From Bradyrhizobium sp. (lineage in GTDB: Bacteria > Pseudomonadota > Alphaproteobacteria > Rhizobiales > Xanthobacteraceae): a stretch of DNA of 64,000 nucleotides. Below the pieces are notes generated by a model, which did not search any database, had not been told where the DNA came from, and saw only the letters and a list, made by a program, of their open reading frames with translations. The translations under genes and the position numbers were made by a program. Position 1 is the stretch's first letter, and every line of letters starts with the position of its first letter. The stretch is from the NCBI RefSeq assembly GCF_004799445.1, contig NZ_SSNA01000198.1, forward strand, positions 117,493 through 181,492, in the 5' to 3' direction. Shown one piece after another: positions 8,563-16,856 of this stretch.

Positions 8563-9825
8563 TTAAAATTGCGCAGAAACGGCCAGCCGCGGGCCATGAA
8601 TGTAGCGATTGATCTGAGCCAGATTTTTTGGATCATTCTGCGCATCCAGACCGGTAAAGGCGTTGAAAAAGGCGTCCAGACGGTAGCTCAGGCTCGCCTT
8701 CACGTTCTGCGAGAACCAGTAGGACACGCCCACCTGAATGTCGGCGTTGAGCACCGTTGCAAATTTCTGCGCGGTGTTGACCACTGGTGGGGCGAGAGAT
8801 AACCCTCCTGGGTTGGGAATGACCACCTCATTATCAAAGCTGGTTATGCTCTGAAAATTCTGCGTTCCAAACAGGGCCGCGACATCACCCAGATAGTCGA
8901 AAGTCCAGCCACGCAGCATTGGCACGGAACCTTCGACGCCGAAGCGAGGGCCGGCGCCGAGGAATTTGAGTTGTTGCGAAACATTGGTGTCGCCGCCGAT
9001 AAAGAAATCATTTCCGCTACCGACGAGAGACTCGCTCACGGTTTCGCGTGAATTGGTCGTCGCGCGCAACTCGGCCATACGCATACCGAATTTGAATTGC
9101 ATGGCATCGGCGCCCGATCCAATGACGTCACGTCCCAGCGCCAGATCCGCCAGCCAATGCGTCTCCTTGTGTGCAACGGATTCTGCATCTGTGAGGGTAA
9201 CGGTAGACGGTGGCCCGCCGCCGGCGGAGAAGCTGTCCGAACTGGAGGAGCCGGAAATTACGCTTGTCCGTCCCTCACCGTAACGGAATTGGCCGCTCAC
9301 GTGCCAAGGTGATCCGGCAAACCGGTAATCAAACCCGGTCGCGGCCTCCCAGCCGACCTTTGGCAAGAGTGGAAAAAACAGCAGCCTTGTATCGACCCCC
9401 GTTACAAACGATACCGTCGAGCGAGTATAAAAGCTGTCGATCGGATCGCCGCCGCTCCAGATCGCGCCGCCCTCTCCCCATACCCTGAACTGGCCGCGCT
9501 CCACAGGTGCGGCAACTTTCGCGTAGATCGGCAGGTCCGCCGCGTAAGCTTCACGAGGTTCCTGCCGCGTCGGGAGAAGGGCGGAGGGCGAGCGATTATT
9601 TGTAGTTGCGGTCTGTTTGACGAGGGTAGCGTTCTGTTCGCGCAGCTCCTTGACGCGGCGCAGTGCTTCATTTTCCTTCTTGATGGCGGCAATTTCCTTC
9701 TCAAGCACCTGAACCCGGGCCAGCGCCTCCTCCGCATTTTCGGCCCGTGCGCTGGTTTGCATCAGGAGCCCAACGGCGAGGCAGGTCGGTGCCAAAATTC
9801 CAAATTTGAGTCTTGAGGAAATCAC
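8563..9825 (-). CDS. Lpg1974-type pore-forming outer-membrane protein with N-terminal coiled coil
   Basis: About 420 residues if it begins at the GTG at 9825, which gives a good signal peptide (ISSRLKFGILAPTCLAVGLL...SARA). The frame stays open to an ATG at 9978, so the start is uncertain. A coiled coil follows (EEALARVQVLEKEIAAIKKENEALRRV), then a long beta-rich barrel with WHVSGQFRYGEGR and SYWFSQNVKASLSYRLDAFF, ending in Phe. This plan matches the Legionella major-outer-membrane-like (Lpg1974) family, abundant in Bradyrhizobium. It is followed closely by the Omp25-like gene. Confidence 0.75.
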   Translation of the reverse strand: MISSRLKFGILAPTCLAVGLLMQTSARAENAEEALARVQVLEKEIAAIKKENEALRRVKELREQNATLVKQTATTNNRSPSALLPTRQEPREAYAADLPIYAKVAAPVERGQFRVWGEGGAIWSGGDPIDSFYTRSTVSFVTGVDTRLLFFPLLPKVGWEAATGFDYRFAGSPWHVSGQFRYGEGRTSVISGSSSSDSFSAGGGPPSTVTLTDAESVAHKETHWLADLALGRDVIGSGADAMQFKFGMRMAELRATTNSRETVSESLVGSGNDFFIGGDTNVSQQLKFLGAGPRFGVEGSVPMLRGWTFDYLGDVAALFGTQNFQSITSFDNEVVIPNPGGLSLAPPVVNTAQKFATVLNADIQVGVSYWFSQNVKASLSYRLDAFFNAFTGLDAQNDPKNLAQINRYIHGPRLAVSAQF

Positions 9826-10123
9826 ACGGGTGGCGATGGCGAGGCCTCGCAGAGTGGCGCCGGATCCAGCGTGGCTCGCGAGCAACTGCGCGCGAGGAGC
9901 ACCGGGATCGCGCACGACCGGGTCGCCCCCCGGGACCACAGCGAGATCGAATCCTCGGCGAATGCATCCTGATTCCATTGTGTCGCGCCCTGATCTTCTT
10001 GCGTTCTGTTTTCAGACTGTGTGGGACGAAGGCTTGCCGCACATCAGCCGTTCGGCCTACGCCGGGACCGACTTCATGCCATAACCGCCATTCTGGAGTT
10101 GCCGTCGGCAGTTTTCCGGGACG
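9826..10123. other. Upstream region of the outer-membrane gene, no clear gene
   Basis: About 300 bases upstream of the chosen GTG. The minus-strand frame remains open to 9978, so part may be a longer N-terminus. I see no other credible gene and no clear promoter. Confidence 0.4.
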
Positions 10124-10330
10124 TGTTGCCTAATTGCTTCAGACGCGAGGTCGGTCGCGGTCGCGTCCGAAAGGCGGTGCGCGATTATGGCTCGTCGTCT
10201 GCTTCACGGTCGCGTTGAAGCATCAGACGGACCAGTTCGGCCTGGCGATGTGTTCCGGTCTTCTCGAAAATCCGGGCGAGATGGGTGCAGCCAGTGGATC
10301 GCGAGATATTTAATCGGTCCGCGGCCGTGG
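10124..10330. repeat. Direct repeat copy A of the luxR 3' region
   Basis: About 207 bases matching 12088-12294 in the same orientation at roughly 85 percent by eye. The match includes about 60 bases beyond the stop codon (tgttgcc.aattgctt.agacgcgag) and long identical runs such as cagacggaccagttc and gatgtgttccggtcttc. The two copies flank the propeller-protein gene. Confidence 0.8.
10185..10330 (-). pseudogene. Truncated LuxR-type regulator remnant (C-terminal HTH only)
   Basis: Encodes only the last 45 or so residues of a LuxR-family protein (AADRLNISRSTGCTHLARIF then EKTGTHRQAELVRLMLQRD), nearly identical to the end of the intact gene at 12149-13273. One change replaces the HTH Arg of STGRTH with Cys. 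The sequence diverges abruptly upstream of the HTH, and no start codon or N-terminal domain is present. It lies directly downstream of the propeller-protein gene. Confidence 0.8.
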
Positions 10331-10363
10331 ACTCAGGTCCATGATGTCTGCCGCGGCCAAGAA

Positions 10364-12028
10364 TCAAATCAGCTGGGGCAGCACCAGAGTTTTCGTGTTC
10401 GGCTCGGGTATCGCAATCCAATTGTCGTTGCCCCATCCATGTGGCGAACCCAAAACCTTGAAGCATGACGGGTTGCCGCTTTGGAAGCCCACGACAAAAA
10501 CGCTGCCGTCCTCACCAAGCTTGGAGGAAACAGGCCCCTTGAAACCCTTCAACAGCACCCAATCCGTGTTCGAAAGGTCGGGGTGCAAAGGTGTCCACTG
10601 CCGATAGAACACTCCGCGATCGGCATCCGACACGAAGACATGGAATCGATCTTCTTGCGGCGTGACGCTCAACGAGCCGGTGAAAGAGCCTCCGAGCGTT
10701 TGCCAGCCGGAAGGGCGAACGGCGTTTGCGCCTGAAGGGTCGAGCGTCAAATGACAAACCGCGCCCGACCGGTCGAAGCCGAATAGATGCGCCGAGCCGT
10801 CCCGGCTTCTGATCGCCAGCACATCGTGATCCCTGATTTCACCCAGGTTCTGCCAAACCGGTTTGGCGTCGGATTTTTCGGGCTGCTCCAGCCTTCCGTG
10901 CAAGAGCAACCCGTCCTCCCCACCGGCAAAGACATCGATACTTCCGGACGCAGAGCCCAACACCGTCAACGGCCCCGACAGCTGTTCGCCGACCAGTTGC
11001 CAGTTTGATTGTCCCAAGCCGGACCGGATAACCTTTCGATACGCGGTTAGATCGGGGCCCAAGGAAAACATGTGGGCGTGGCCCGGTGTTCCTCCAACCG
11101 CGACCGCGTGACCGACCGTCATTGACGTCGCAGAACCGATCACCGCGCGAAGCTGATCGGCGACGCGTCTGCGCCGCGCGGTCTCGGGATGATCCGTCAC
11201 CTGAAAAATGATCCGGCCATGGATACCATAGCCAAATCGCACATTTATCGAGTTGAGGTTAAAGTCGATCGTTTGGGCGCTCTGTGTTGCAAATTGCCCA
11301 AGCTCGTGCGTCTGCACGATCCCGGTAATGATGGCCTGATCGTTATCGGCATAGGTGTTGCCGTCGGGCACGTCGGGCAGCAGGGTGTCCGGGCCCGGCC
11401 CATGGGCGAAGCCTTCAAAGCCGTCGAGGAAGGGAAAACTGGGAGAGTCCTCATCGTATCCAAGAATGGAAAATCTCAGAGAATCGGGAGCGAAATCCAG
11501 GTCGATGGTGGGAAAGGGTTGGTTGTAGGTACCACCGTCCAAAAAACGGTGGTCGGTCAGGAAGCGGGACAAGATGCCGTAATCATTGCCGCCGTCATAA
11601 ACTTCGATATTGAAGTACATGTCTTCGTTGGCACGAGTGAGGATTGTCAGTGTATCGAAGAAGACATGAGCCGAGCGCGTCGCCGTAAAGAGGTCGCCGG
11701 TAACCTTGGCGAGACCAAGAGCCTGATCGAGGCCACCGGCGGCCTTTATGACAAACTCATAGTGAGTGAACGGCTCCAGGCCATCGAATTCGACTTTGTG
11801 CACCTGTTGCAACCCGTCAAAAATCGGAAATCGCACAAAGGTGGGGTTAGGCACCTGCTCCGCGATACGATCGGCCCTTGAGAGTTCGACGACCGGCACG
11901 GTCGCGAACGGCGTCGTGAACCGGATGACGGCGGTCGTGACACCCGGAATGGCGACGACATTGTCGATCCTCTGCATCGCCTTCGGAGGATCGATCGTAG
12001 GAATGATGTATGGGATCGACTGCGGCAT
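10364..12028 (-). CDS. Hypothetical protein: fibronectin-III-like N-terminus plus PLL-like beta-propeller repeats
   Basis: 554 residues from an ATG with a strong AAGGAGA site. No signal peptide or membrane segment is seen. Residues about 20-110 look like a fibronectin-III fold (TTAVIRFTTPFATVPVVELS, HYEFVIKA). A middle beta-rich domain with acidic loops follows (VYDGGNDYG, DLDFAPDSLRFSILGYDED). From about residue 310, repeats of 45-60 residues recur with the pattern 'hydrophobic-x-V-F, small turn, W-x-x-L-G' (NWQLVGEQLSG, VWQNLGEI, GWQTLGGSFTG, DWVLLKGF). This pattern resembles the blades of Photorhabdus-lectin (PLL)-type or fucose-lectin propellers. Function is unknown; carbohydrate binding is a guess from fold. 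It lies downstream of, and is probably paired with, the luxR gene. Confidence 0.6.
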   Translation of the reverse strand: MPQSIPYIIPTIDPPKAMQRIDNVVAIPGVTTAVIRFTTPFATVPVVELSRADRIAEQVPNPTFVRFPIFDGLQQVHKVEFDGLEPFTHYEFVIKAAGGLDQALGLAKVTGDLFTATRSAHVFFDTLTILTRANEDMYFNIEVYDGGNDYGILSRFLTDHRFLDGGTYNQPFPTIDLDFAPDSLRFSILGYDEDSPSFPFLDGFEGFAHGPGPDTLLPDVPDGNTYADNDQAIITGIVQTHELGQFATQSAQTIDFNLNSINVRFGYGIHGRIIFQVTDHPETARRRRVADQLRAVIGSATSMTVGHAVAVGGTPGHAHMFSLGPDLTAYRKVIRSGLGQSNWQLVGEQLSGPLTVLGSASGSIDVFAGGEDGLLLHGRLEQPEKSDAKPVWQNLGEIRDHDVLAIRSRDGSAHLFGFDRSGAVCHLTLDPSGANAVRPSGWQTLGGSFTGSLSVTPQEDRFHVFVSDADRGVFYRQWTPLHPDLSNTDWVLLKGFKGPVSSKLGEDGSVFVVGFQSGNPSCFKVLGSPHGWGNDNWIAIPEPNTKTLVLPQLI

Positions 12029-12087
12029 AGCTGTCTCCTTAAGGCCGGATCATCCGAATATTTCGCCCCGCGCAGGCGAGCAGCAGC

Positions 12088-12294
12088 TGTTGCCGAATTG
12101 CTTGAGACGCGAGACCGTTGGAGCCCGCGCCCGAAAGGCGGCGCGCGATCACGGCTCGCCGCCTGCTTCACGGTTGCGTTGAAGAATCAGACGGACCAGT
12201 TCCGCCTGGCGATGTGTTCCGGTCTTCTCGAAAATCCGGGCAAGATGGGTGCGGCCGGTGGATCGCGAGATCTGTAACCGATCCGCGGCCGCCT
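12088..12294. repeat. Direct repeat copy B (3' end of the intact luxR gene)
   Basis: Partner of the copy at 10124-10330; contains the last coding portion of luxR and about 60 bases after its stop codon. It shows that the duplicated block extended past the gene. Confidence 0.8.
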
Positions 12295-13273
12295 GGATCC
12301 CCGCGCCAGCCACGATCTCGCCCGCGAAGGCCGCTTCCGCTGCCGTCAGACCAAAGCGCCGCTGAAGCCACGCGATCGGCGACCTGGTCTTGCGGTCAGG
12401 GTCAGTGACGAACAGGATCGCCACCGGACGTCCCGTCATCGAGAACAGAGGCACTTCGGAGCGAAGCGGCGCCACCTGCAACGAGATCGGAGACCGGTCT
12501 GGTCTACGCGACAGCCGCAGCGAACCGCCGGTACCTGCCTCGGCTCCGTGGCGCGCGCACCCGGCAACGAGCGCGTGCAGGAGCGCCGTGTCAGCGGCCG
12601 AATTGGCACAAAGGACGCCTTCCGTAACTCGCAGGCCGTCACCGGCCGCAAACAGGCGCTCGGCTTCCTGACTGGCGAATACCACGCCAACGCACTCATC
12701 GACGAGCAGCGCGCCTTGCTCCAGCCGGTTCAAGGCCTCGGCGGACGCCTCGCACCGCGTCTCAAGACCGGCGAGCCTGGTGTTAAGCTGCACTGCCCGT
12801 CGCAGGTGCGGCGAAAGAAGTTGAAAGAGTTGGATATGCTCGGGGTCGAACTCATCCTTTCGGTGTGTGGCGATAACGGTCTGCTGTCCTCGCTCGACGA
12901 GGGTAACCGCGTTGAGCATTGATCCGAGGCGCTGCGGCGCGAGGAAATCGTTGTAGAATTCGGTGCGGACAAGCTCGCTTTTCGGCATGATCATGGAGTC
13001 GGTCTGTATGGTGCCGGCCGGAGCCGAGGCCGCCCGTTGCCACAGCGGATTCACGCCGTGATAGTAGCTGCAGTAGCTTTCGTAATAGGCCGGCTCGCAT
13101 TGAGGTGCGAGGCTCCAGGACTCGGCGGGGCTGGCGCCCTGTCGCGTCAGCACGGTGGAGTGTGAAGCGCATACGCTGGAAATCAAACGAAGGGCGTCCG
13201 GCCAACGGCTGAAATCGATTGCGGCATCATAGATCGCGTTGATCAAAGCAGCGAACGTACTCTCGTCAATCAT
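12149..13273 (-). CDS. LuxR-family transcriptional regulator
   Basis: 374 residues from the ATG of IDESTFAALINAIYD; only a weak ribosome site precedes it. The last 65 or so residues are a LuxR HTH (FGLTAAEAAFAGEIVAG, AAADRLQISRSTGRTHLARI, KTGTHRQAELVRL). The first 300 residues have no autoinducer-binding or receiver signature I can name. They resemble the PAS-like sensory region of stand-alone Bradyrhizobium HTH regulators (WSLAPQCEPAYYESY, NDFLAPQRLGSMLNAV). It lies 120 bases upstream of the propeller-protein gene on the same strand and is the likely partner. A decayed copy of its 3' end is found on the far side of that gene. Confidence 0.85.
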   Translation of the reverse strand: MIDESTFAALINAIYDAAIDFSRWPDALRLISSVCASHSTVLTRQGASPAESWSLAPQCEPAYYESYCSYYHGVNPLWQRAASAPAGTIQTDSMIMPKSELVRTEFYNDFLAPQRLGSMLNAVTLVERGQQTVIATHRKDEFDPEHIQLFQLLSPHLRRAVQLNTRLAGLETRCEASAEALNRLEQGALLVDECVGVVFASQEAERLFAAGDGLRVTEGVLCANSAADTALLHALVAGCARHGAEAGTGGSLRLSRRPDRSPISLQVAPLRSEVPLFSMTGRPVAILFVTDPDRKTRSPIAWLQRRFGLTAAEAAFAGEIVAGAGIQAAADRLQISRSTGRTHLARIFEKTGTHRQAELVRLILQRNREAGGEP

Positions 13274-13463
13274 GTTTCGGCCCGCTACACCGCAAGCGGG
13301 CGTGAGCCTGGCGCCTCCTCGATGGCGGTGCGCCGTGGATAAAGAACGACATTGGAACGCGATCGTCCGTTGCGCATGGCTTCGTGACAGGAGTGGTTCC
13401 GCCCCACCCATCAACGCTGCGCGGGGGGATTTCCATGTCGAACTCCAGGCAAAAACGTCAGCT

Positions 13464-13531
13464 ATTGATCAATGGATCGATATGGTGCGATATAAAAGCC
13501 CCCAAATTCGACTAACAGTGTAAGCTTTTAT
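13464..13531. promoter_or_regulatory. AT-rich palindromes upstream of the LysR gene
   Basis: Between the divergent luxR and lysR genes, the perfect palindrome attgatcaat (13464-13473) is followed by an inverted pair ataaaagc (13492-13499) / gcttttat (13524-13531), whose right arm reaches the lysR start codon. The surrounding 60 bases are far more AT-rich than the flanks. This is a candidate LysR autoregulatory site. Confidence 0.45.
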
Positions 13532-14456
13532 GATACAAAAGCGGAGCGTGCGGAGGTCGCTGAACCTCAATCGGCTGGTTGTGTTCGCCGCTGTGGTCGA
13601 GGCCGGCTCCCTCACGGGGGCAGCGAAGCGATTGAGGCTGACCAAGACTGTTGTCAGCTCGCACCTCAAGAAACTGGAAGAGGAATTGGGGGTGACGCTG
13701 ATCGGGCGCACCACCCGAAGAATGCGGCTCACCGACATTGGAAGAGAACTCCATGAGCGAACTCAAGGGCCTCTGATTGAATTGATGGCAGGGGCTGCTG
13801 CGGCGCGCGACCACGCGCGCGCGCCGCGCGGCTCGGTACGCGTGACGGCGCCCATCGATTATGGCTCGGAGATCCTGGCTCCGCTGCTGGTTCGCATCCA
13901 GCAGGAAAACCCCGGACTCGTGATCGATCTCATTTTGGATGACCATCCGCTGGATTTCATCGCAGAAGGCATCGACATCGCCATCCGCATCGGATGGGTG
14001 CTGCAGGATTCCAGTTATCGCACTGTCAGACTGGGAGCGTTCAAGACGTGGGTCGTTGCGCCGGCGTCCTGGGCCTCCTCAGCTCCCTCAATCAGGACGC
14101 CGACCGATCTTCTTGGCCGCCCGTTCATCGCCGGCTCGATGCTCAAGAGCCCCGCGCGCTGGGAATTTGGGAGCGCAGATGGCATCCATACAGCGCAAAT
14201 CTTCGACATCACGATGTTCGCCAACACGAACGTGGCCGTCAGGGCCGCTGTCGAAAGCGGCGGAGGATTCACCATTCTTCCGGACTTCGCCGTTCGCTCC
14301 CGGCTGGAGAGCGGCAGCCTGATCCGGCTGCTCGACAATTGGAGCCTGCCATCAGGTGATATCCAGGCGATCATGCCCGCGGCGCGTCACCAGAGCGCCG
14401 TGGCGCGGATGTTGTTTTCGTCCCTGCAGACCCTGCTCCGCCAAGCTGCAAACTAG
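13530..14456 (+). CDS. LysR-family transcriptional regulator
   Basis: 308 residues, standard length. The N-terminal winged helix is LNLNRLVVFAAVVEAGSLTG then AAKRLRLTKTVVSSHLKKLE, followed by a periplasmic-binding-like effector domain (GSVRVTAPIDYGSEILAPLL, IDIAIRIGWVLQDSSYR). It follows the GTAPxxYG-type LysR subgroup with a short linker. The ATG at 13530 has no clear ribosome site; a GTG at 13548 is an alternative. It is divergent from luxR and convergent with the DMT exporter gene. The target is unknown. Confidence 0.88.
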   Translation: MIQKRSVRRSLNLNRLVVFAAVVEAGSLTGAAKRLRLTKTVVSSHLKKLEEELGVTLIGRTTRRMRLTDIGRELHERTQGPLIELMAGAAAARDHARAPRGSVRVTAPIDYGSEILAPLLVRIQQENPGLVIDLILDDHPLDFIAEGIDIAIRIGWVLQDSSYRTVRLGAFKTWVVAPASWASSAPSIRTPTDLLGRPFIAGSMLKSPARWEFGSADGIHTAQIFDITMFANTNVAVRAAVESGGGFTILPDFAVRSRLESGSLIRLLDNWSLPSGDIQAIMPAARHQSAVARMLFSSLQTLLRQAAN

Positions 14457-14542
14457 GTTCTCGTTGTCCCGTGATCTCCCGGCGCAGCTGCGCAACGCTC
14501 GGCTAGTCCCATGAGTGCCTGATTGCTCCGCCTGAGACCGGC

Positions 14543-15526
14543 TTATGCATTCGGGGATGGCTCAGCCTGAACCAAAAGCTGCGATCGCCGCACGCGCTCG
14601 CGGTGGGCGGTATAGAGGCCGCTGGCGACGATGAACATGGCGCCGGTCACGGTCCAGCCGTCAGGCACTTCGCCGAACACCAGAAAGCCGAGGATGCTGG
14701 CCCACAAAAGCTGGGTGTAGGAAAACGGCGCCAGCACCGAGGCGTCCGCATAGCGAAAGGCGAGCACGACGATCCACTGCCCCGCCGTCGACGCAACGCC
14801 GATGAAAATCCCGAACCAGATGTCGTGCCAGCTCGGCGCGACCCAGACCAACGGCACCAGCGCCGACAGAATGCAAACGCCCGCGATCGACGAATAGGTC
14901 ATGGTGGTGGCGGCGCGCTCCCTGCCGCTCATCATCCGCGTCATGATCAGCGTGCAGGCCCAGGCCAGCGCCGACACCAGCGGGAAGAAAACGGCGGGAT
15001 GAAACGCGCTGGTGCCCGGCCGCAGGATGATCAGCACGCCGATCAATCCGACGGCGGTCGCGAGCCAGCGGCGCAGGCCGACGCTCTCGCCGAGAAACAT
15101 GATCGACAGCGCGGTGACGAACAGCGGCGAGACGAATCCGGTGGCGGAGGCTTCGGCGATGGGAAGAAACCGCAGGCCGGAAATGAACAGCAGCGACGAC
15201 GACAACAGCGCCACGCCGCGCAGCAGCTGCAGGCCGGGCCGTTCGGTGCGCAAGGCAAACAGCGGCGAGCCCGGCAGCATCGCCGGAACCATGACCAATG
15301 CGAACACCAGAAACCTGATCCAGGCGATCTCGATCGAGGGCAGCGTCGCCGACAGATACTTCGCGGTGACATCGGAAGCCCCGAGAAACACCGTCGATGC
15401 CAGGATCAGCGCGATACCGCGAAACGGCCGATCGGCGCGCGCGGGCGCAGCACGGCCGGCCGACTTTTTCTCGGGCAAGGGCAATGACGTACTGTCCAGC
15501 CTGTGGGCTGCGGCGGGTGGGGTCAC
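14543..15526 (-). CDS. DMT-superfamily (EamA) inner-membrane transporter
   Basis: 327 residues from a GTG, with a hydrophilic lead of about 35 residues and then ten predicted membrane helices in two EamA repeats (GIALILASTVFLGASDVTAKY first; the second begins near AVFFPLVSALAWACTLIMTR). The conserved FL.ES (MFLGESVGLRRW) and LVFGEVPDGWT motifs are in place. Such proteins export metabolites or drugs; the substrate is unknown. It is convergent with lysR and followed by no partner. The first 30 residues (many Ala, Pro, Arg) could be over-called if translation begins later. Confidence 0.85.
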   Translation of the reverse strand: MTPPAAAHRLDSTSLPLPEKKSAGRAAPARADRPFRGIALILASTVFLGASDVTAKYLSATLPSIEIAWIRFLVFALVMVPAMLPGSPLFALRTERPGLQLLRGVALLSSSLLFISGLRFLPIAEASATGFVSPLFVTALSIMFLGESVGLRRWLATAVGLIGVLIILRPGTSAFHPAVFFPLVSALAWACTLIMTRMMSGRERAATTMTYSSIAGVCILSALVPLVWVAPSWHDIWFGIFIGVASTAGQWIVVLAFRYADASVLAPFSYTQLLWASILGFLVFGEVPDGWTVTGAMFIVASGLYTAHRERVRRSQLLVQAEPSPNA

Positions 15527-15631
15527 GGGTGAACTCGGGCGGAGGAAATGATCGAATCGGACGAGATGTCAAAAACGACAATCGCCTGAGATGAACAAGG
15601 CCGGAAAACAGGCAGCGGATATGCGCAAACA

Positions 15632-15711
15632 GAGCGTTTTCGAGCGAAAGCCTGCCCCGCACTTGATGCGGGGTGGAGAGCGGTTCGCGTCAGGAAAACG
15701 CGTCAGGACGA
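15632..15711. repeat. Dispersed repeat (AGAGCGTTTTCGAGCGAAG...GAAAACGCGTC)
   Basis: The unit has agagcgttttcgagcgaag and, after a tgccccgcacttgatgcgggg hairpin, gagcggttcgcgtcaggaaaacgcgtc. A related unit occurs at 25592-25650. It lies between the DMT and aldo/keto reductase genes. Confidence 0.6.
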
Positions 15712-15740
15712 AAGACCGCGGCCGTGTTGCCGCAGCGCAG

Positions 15741-16580
15741 CTAAAGCATTGGCAGGCTTCGAGGTCTCGGCCCGCGCGGAAAGGCCTTATCGAGCGCTGC
15801 ATTTTCCTCAATGCCCAGCACCAGCTCGCCGGCCGCGGCGTTGTCGGCGGCGTGCTCGGGCGTGGAGGCCTTGGGTATGGCAAACAGCCGGGGTTCACGG
15901 ATCAGGAAACTCAAGGCGACCTGGCGTGGCGAAGCGCCATGGCGTTTTGCGATCATCTGCAAAAGCTCGCCGCCCTTGCTGCGCGGGTCCGGAAATTCGC
16001 TGTGACCGAACGGGGAATAGGCGACCACCGCGACGCCGTGTTTCGCACACCATGGAATCACCGCGTGCTCGATGGCGCGTTCCTGCAGATGATAGAGAAC
16101 CTGGTTGCAGGCGATCCTGCCGTCGCCCGCGACGGCCAGCATCTCATCGAGATCGTCGGCATCGAAATTGCTGACGCCCCATGACCGGATTTTTCCGGCG
16201 TCTACCAGTTGCTCGAATGCCGCGACGGTTTCGGCCAAAAGATACGAGCCGCGCCAGTGCAACAGATAGCAATCGAGCCGGTCGGTCTTCAGCCGCGCCA
16301 GCGAGCGCTCGCACGCGGCAATGGTGTCGCGCCGCGAGGCGTTGCTCGGCAGCACCTTCGAGACCAGAAAAATCTCATCACGCTGCCCGGCGATGGCTTC
16401 GGCGATCACCAGCTCCGCATCGCCATACATTTCGGCGGTGTCGATGTGGCTCATGCCGAGATCGATGCCGCGGCGTAGCGCGGCGACCGCACTTCTGCGA
16501 TCCCCGCGATCGATGTACCAGGTGCCCTGCCCGATCGCGGATACTTGCTTGCCGGTGCTGCCGAATTCCTTCTGCCTCAA
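15741..16580 (-). CDS. Aldo/keto reductase
   Basis: 279 residues if started at the TTG at 16580, which has GAGGAAATC directly upstream and gives the family opening RQKEFGSTGKQVSAIGQGTW. An ATG at 16625 falls inside a dispersed repeat and is less likely. The AKR tetrad is visible: Asp in HIDTAEMYGD with the following Tyr, Lys in FLVSKVLPS, and His in CYLLHWRGS. SWGVSNF and AIPKAS form the NADPH pocket. It reduces an unknown carbonyl substrate with NAD(P)H in the cytosol. It is flanked by repeats on both sides with no operon partner. Confidence 0.88.
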   Translation of the reverse strand: MRQKEFGSTGKQVSAIGQGTWYIDRGDRRSAVAALRRGIDLGMSHIDTAEMYGDAELVIAEAIAGQRDEIFLVSKVLPSNASRRDTIAACERSLARLKTDRLDCYLLHWRGSYLLAETVAAFEQLVDAGKIRSWGVSNFDADDLDEMLAVAGDGRIACNQVLYHLQERAIEHAVIPWCAKHGVAVVAYSPFGHSEFPDPRSKGGELLQMIAKRHGASPRQVALSFLIREPRLFAIPKASTPEHAADNAAAGELVLGIEENAALDKAFPRGPRPRSLPML

Positions 16581-16619
16581 GATTTCCTCGCAAACTTTGG
16601 AGGCCTGGAGAATACTTAT

Positions 16620-16838
16620 CGTCATTGCGAGCGCAAGCGAAGCAATCATACATAGAGGACGCAATAACCGACGTCGATTGCCTCCCCGAACTGAACCGTC
16701 ATTTCCTGCGACAAACGCGAAGCGTTTGCGCTAGGGAGCCAACGGGTCGCGCGAATGCGCGCCCGATGACAGGCTCCGCGACGAAGCAATCCATTCTTCG
16801 TGGTGAAATGGATTGCTTCGCTTCGCTCGCAATGACGG
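16620..16838. repeat. Cluster of dispersed palindromic repeats
   Basis: A half unit (cgtcattgcgagcgcaagcgaag, 16620-16642) is followed by a full unit (16697-16838) with arms cgtcattt... and ...ctcgcaatgacgg. The full unit includes the agccaacgggtcgcgcgaatgcgcgc arm shared with the copies at 1.7 kb and 32.1 kb. It ends 18 bases before the nasC stop codon. Confidence 0.8.
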
Positions 16839-16856
16839 TTGAGAAACCAGTTCGAC

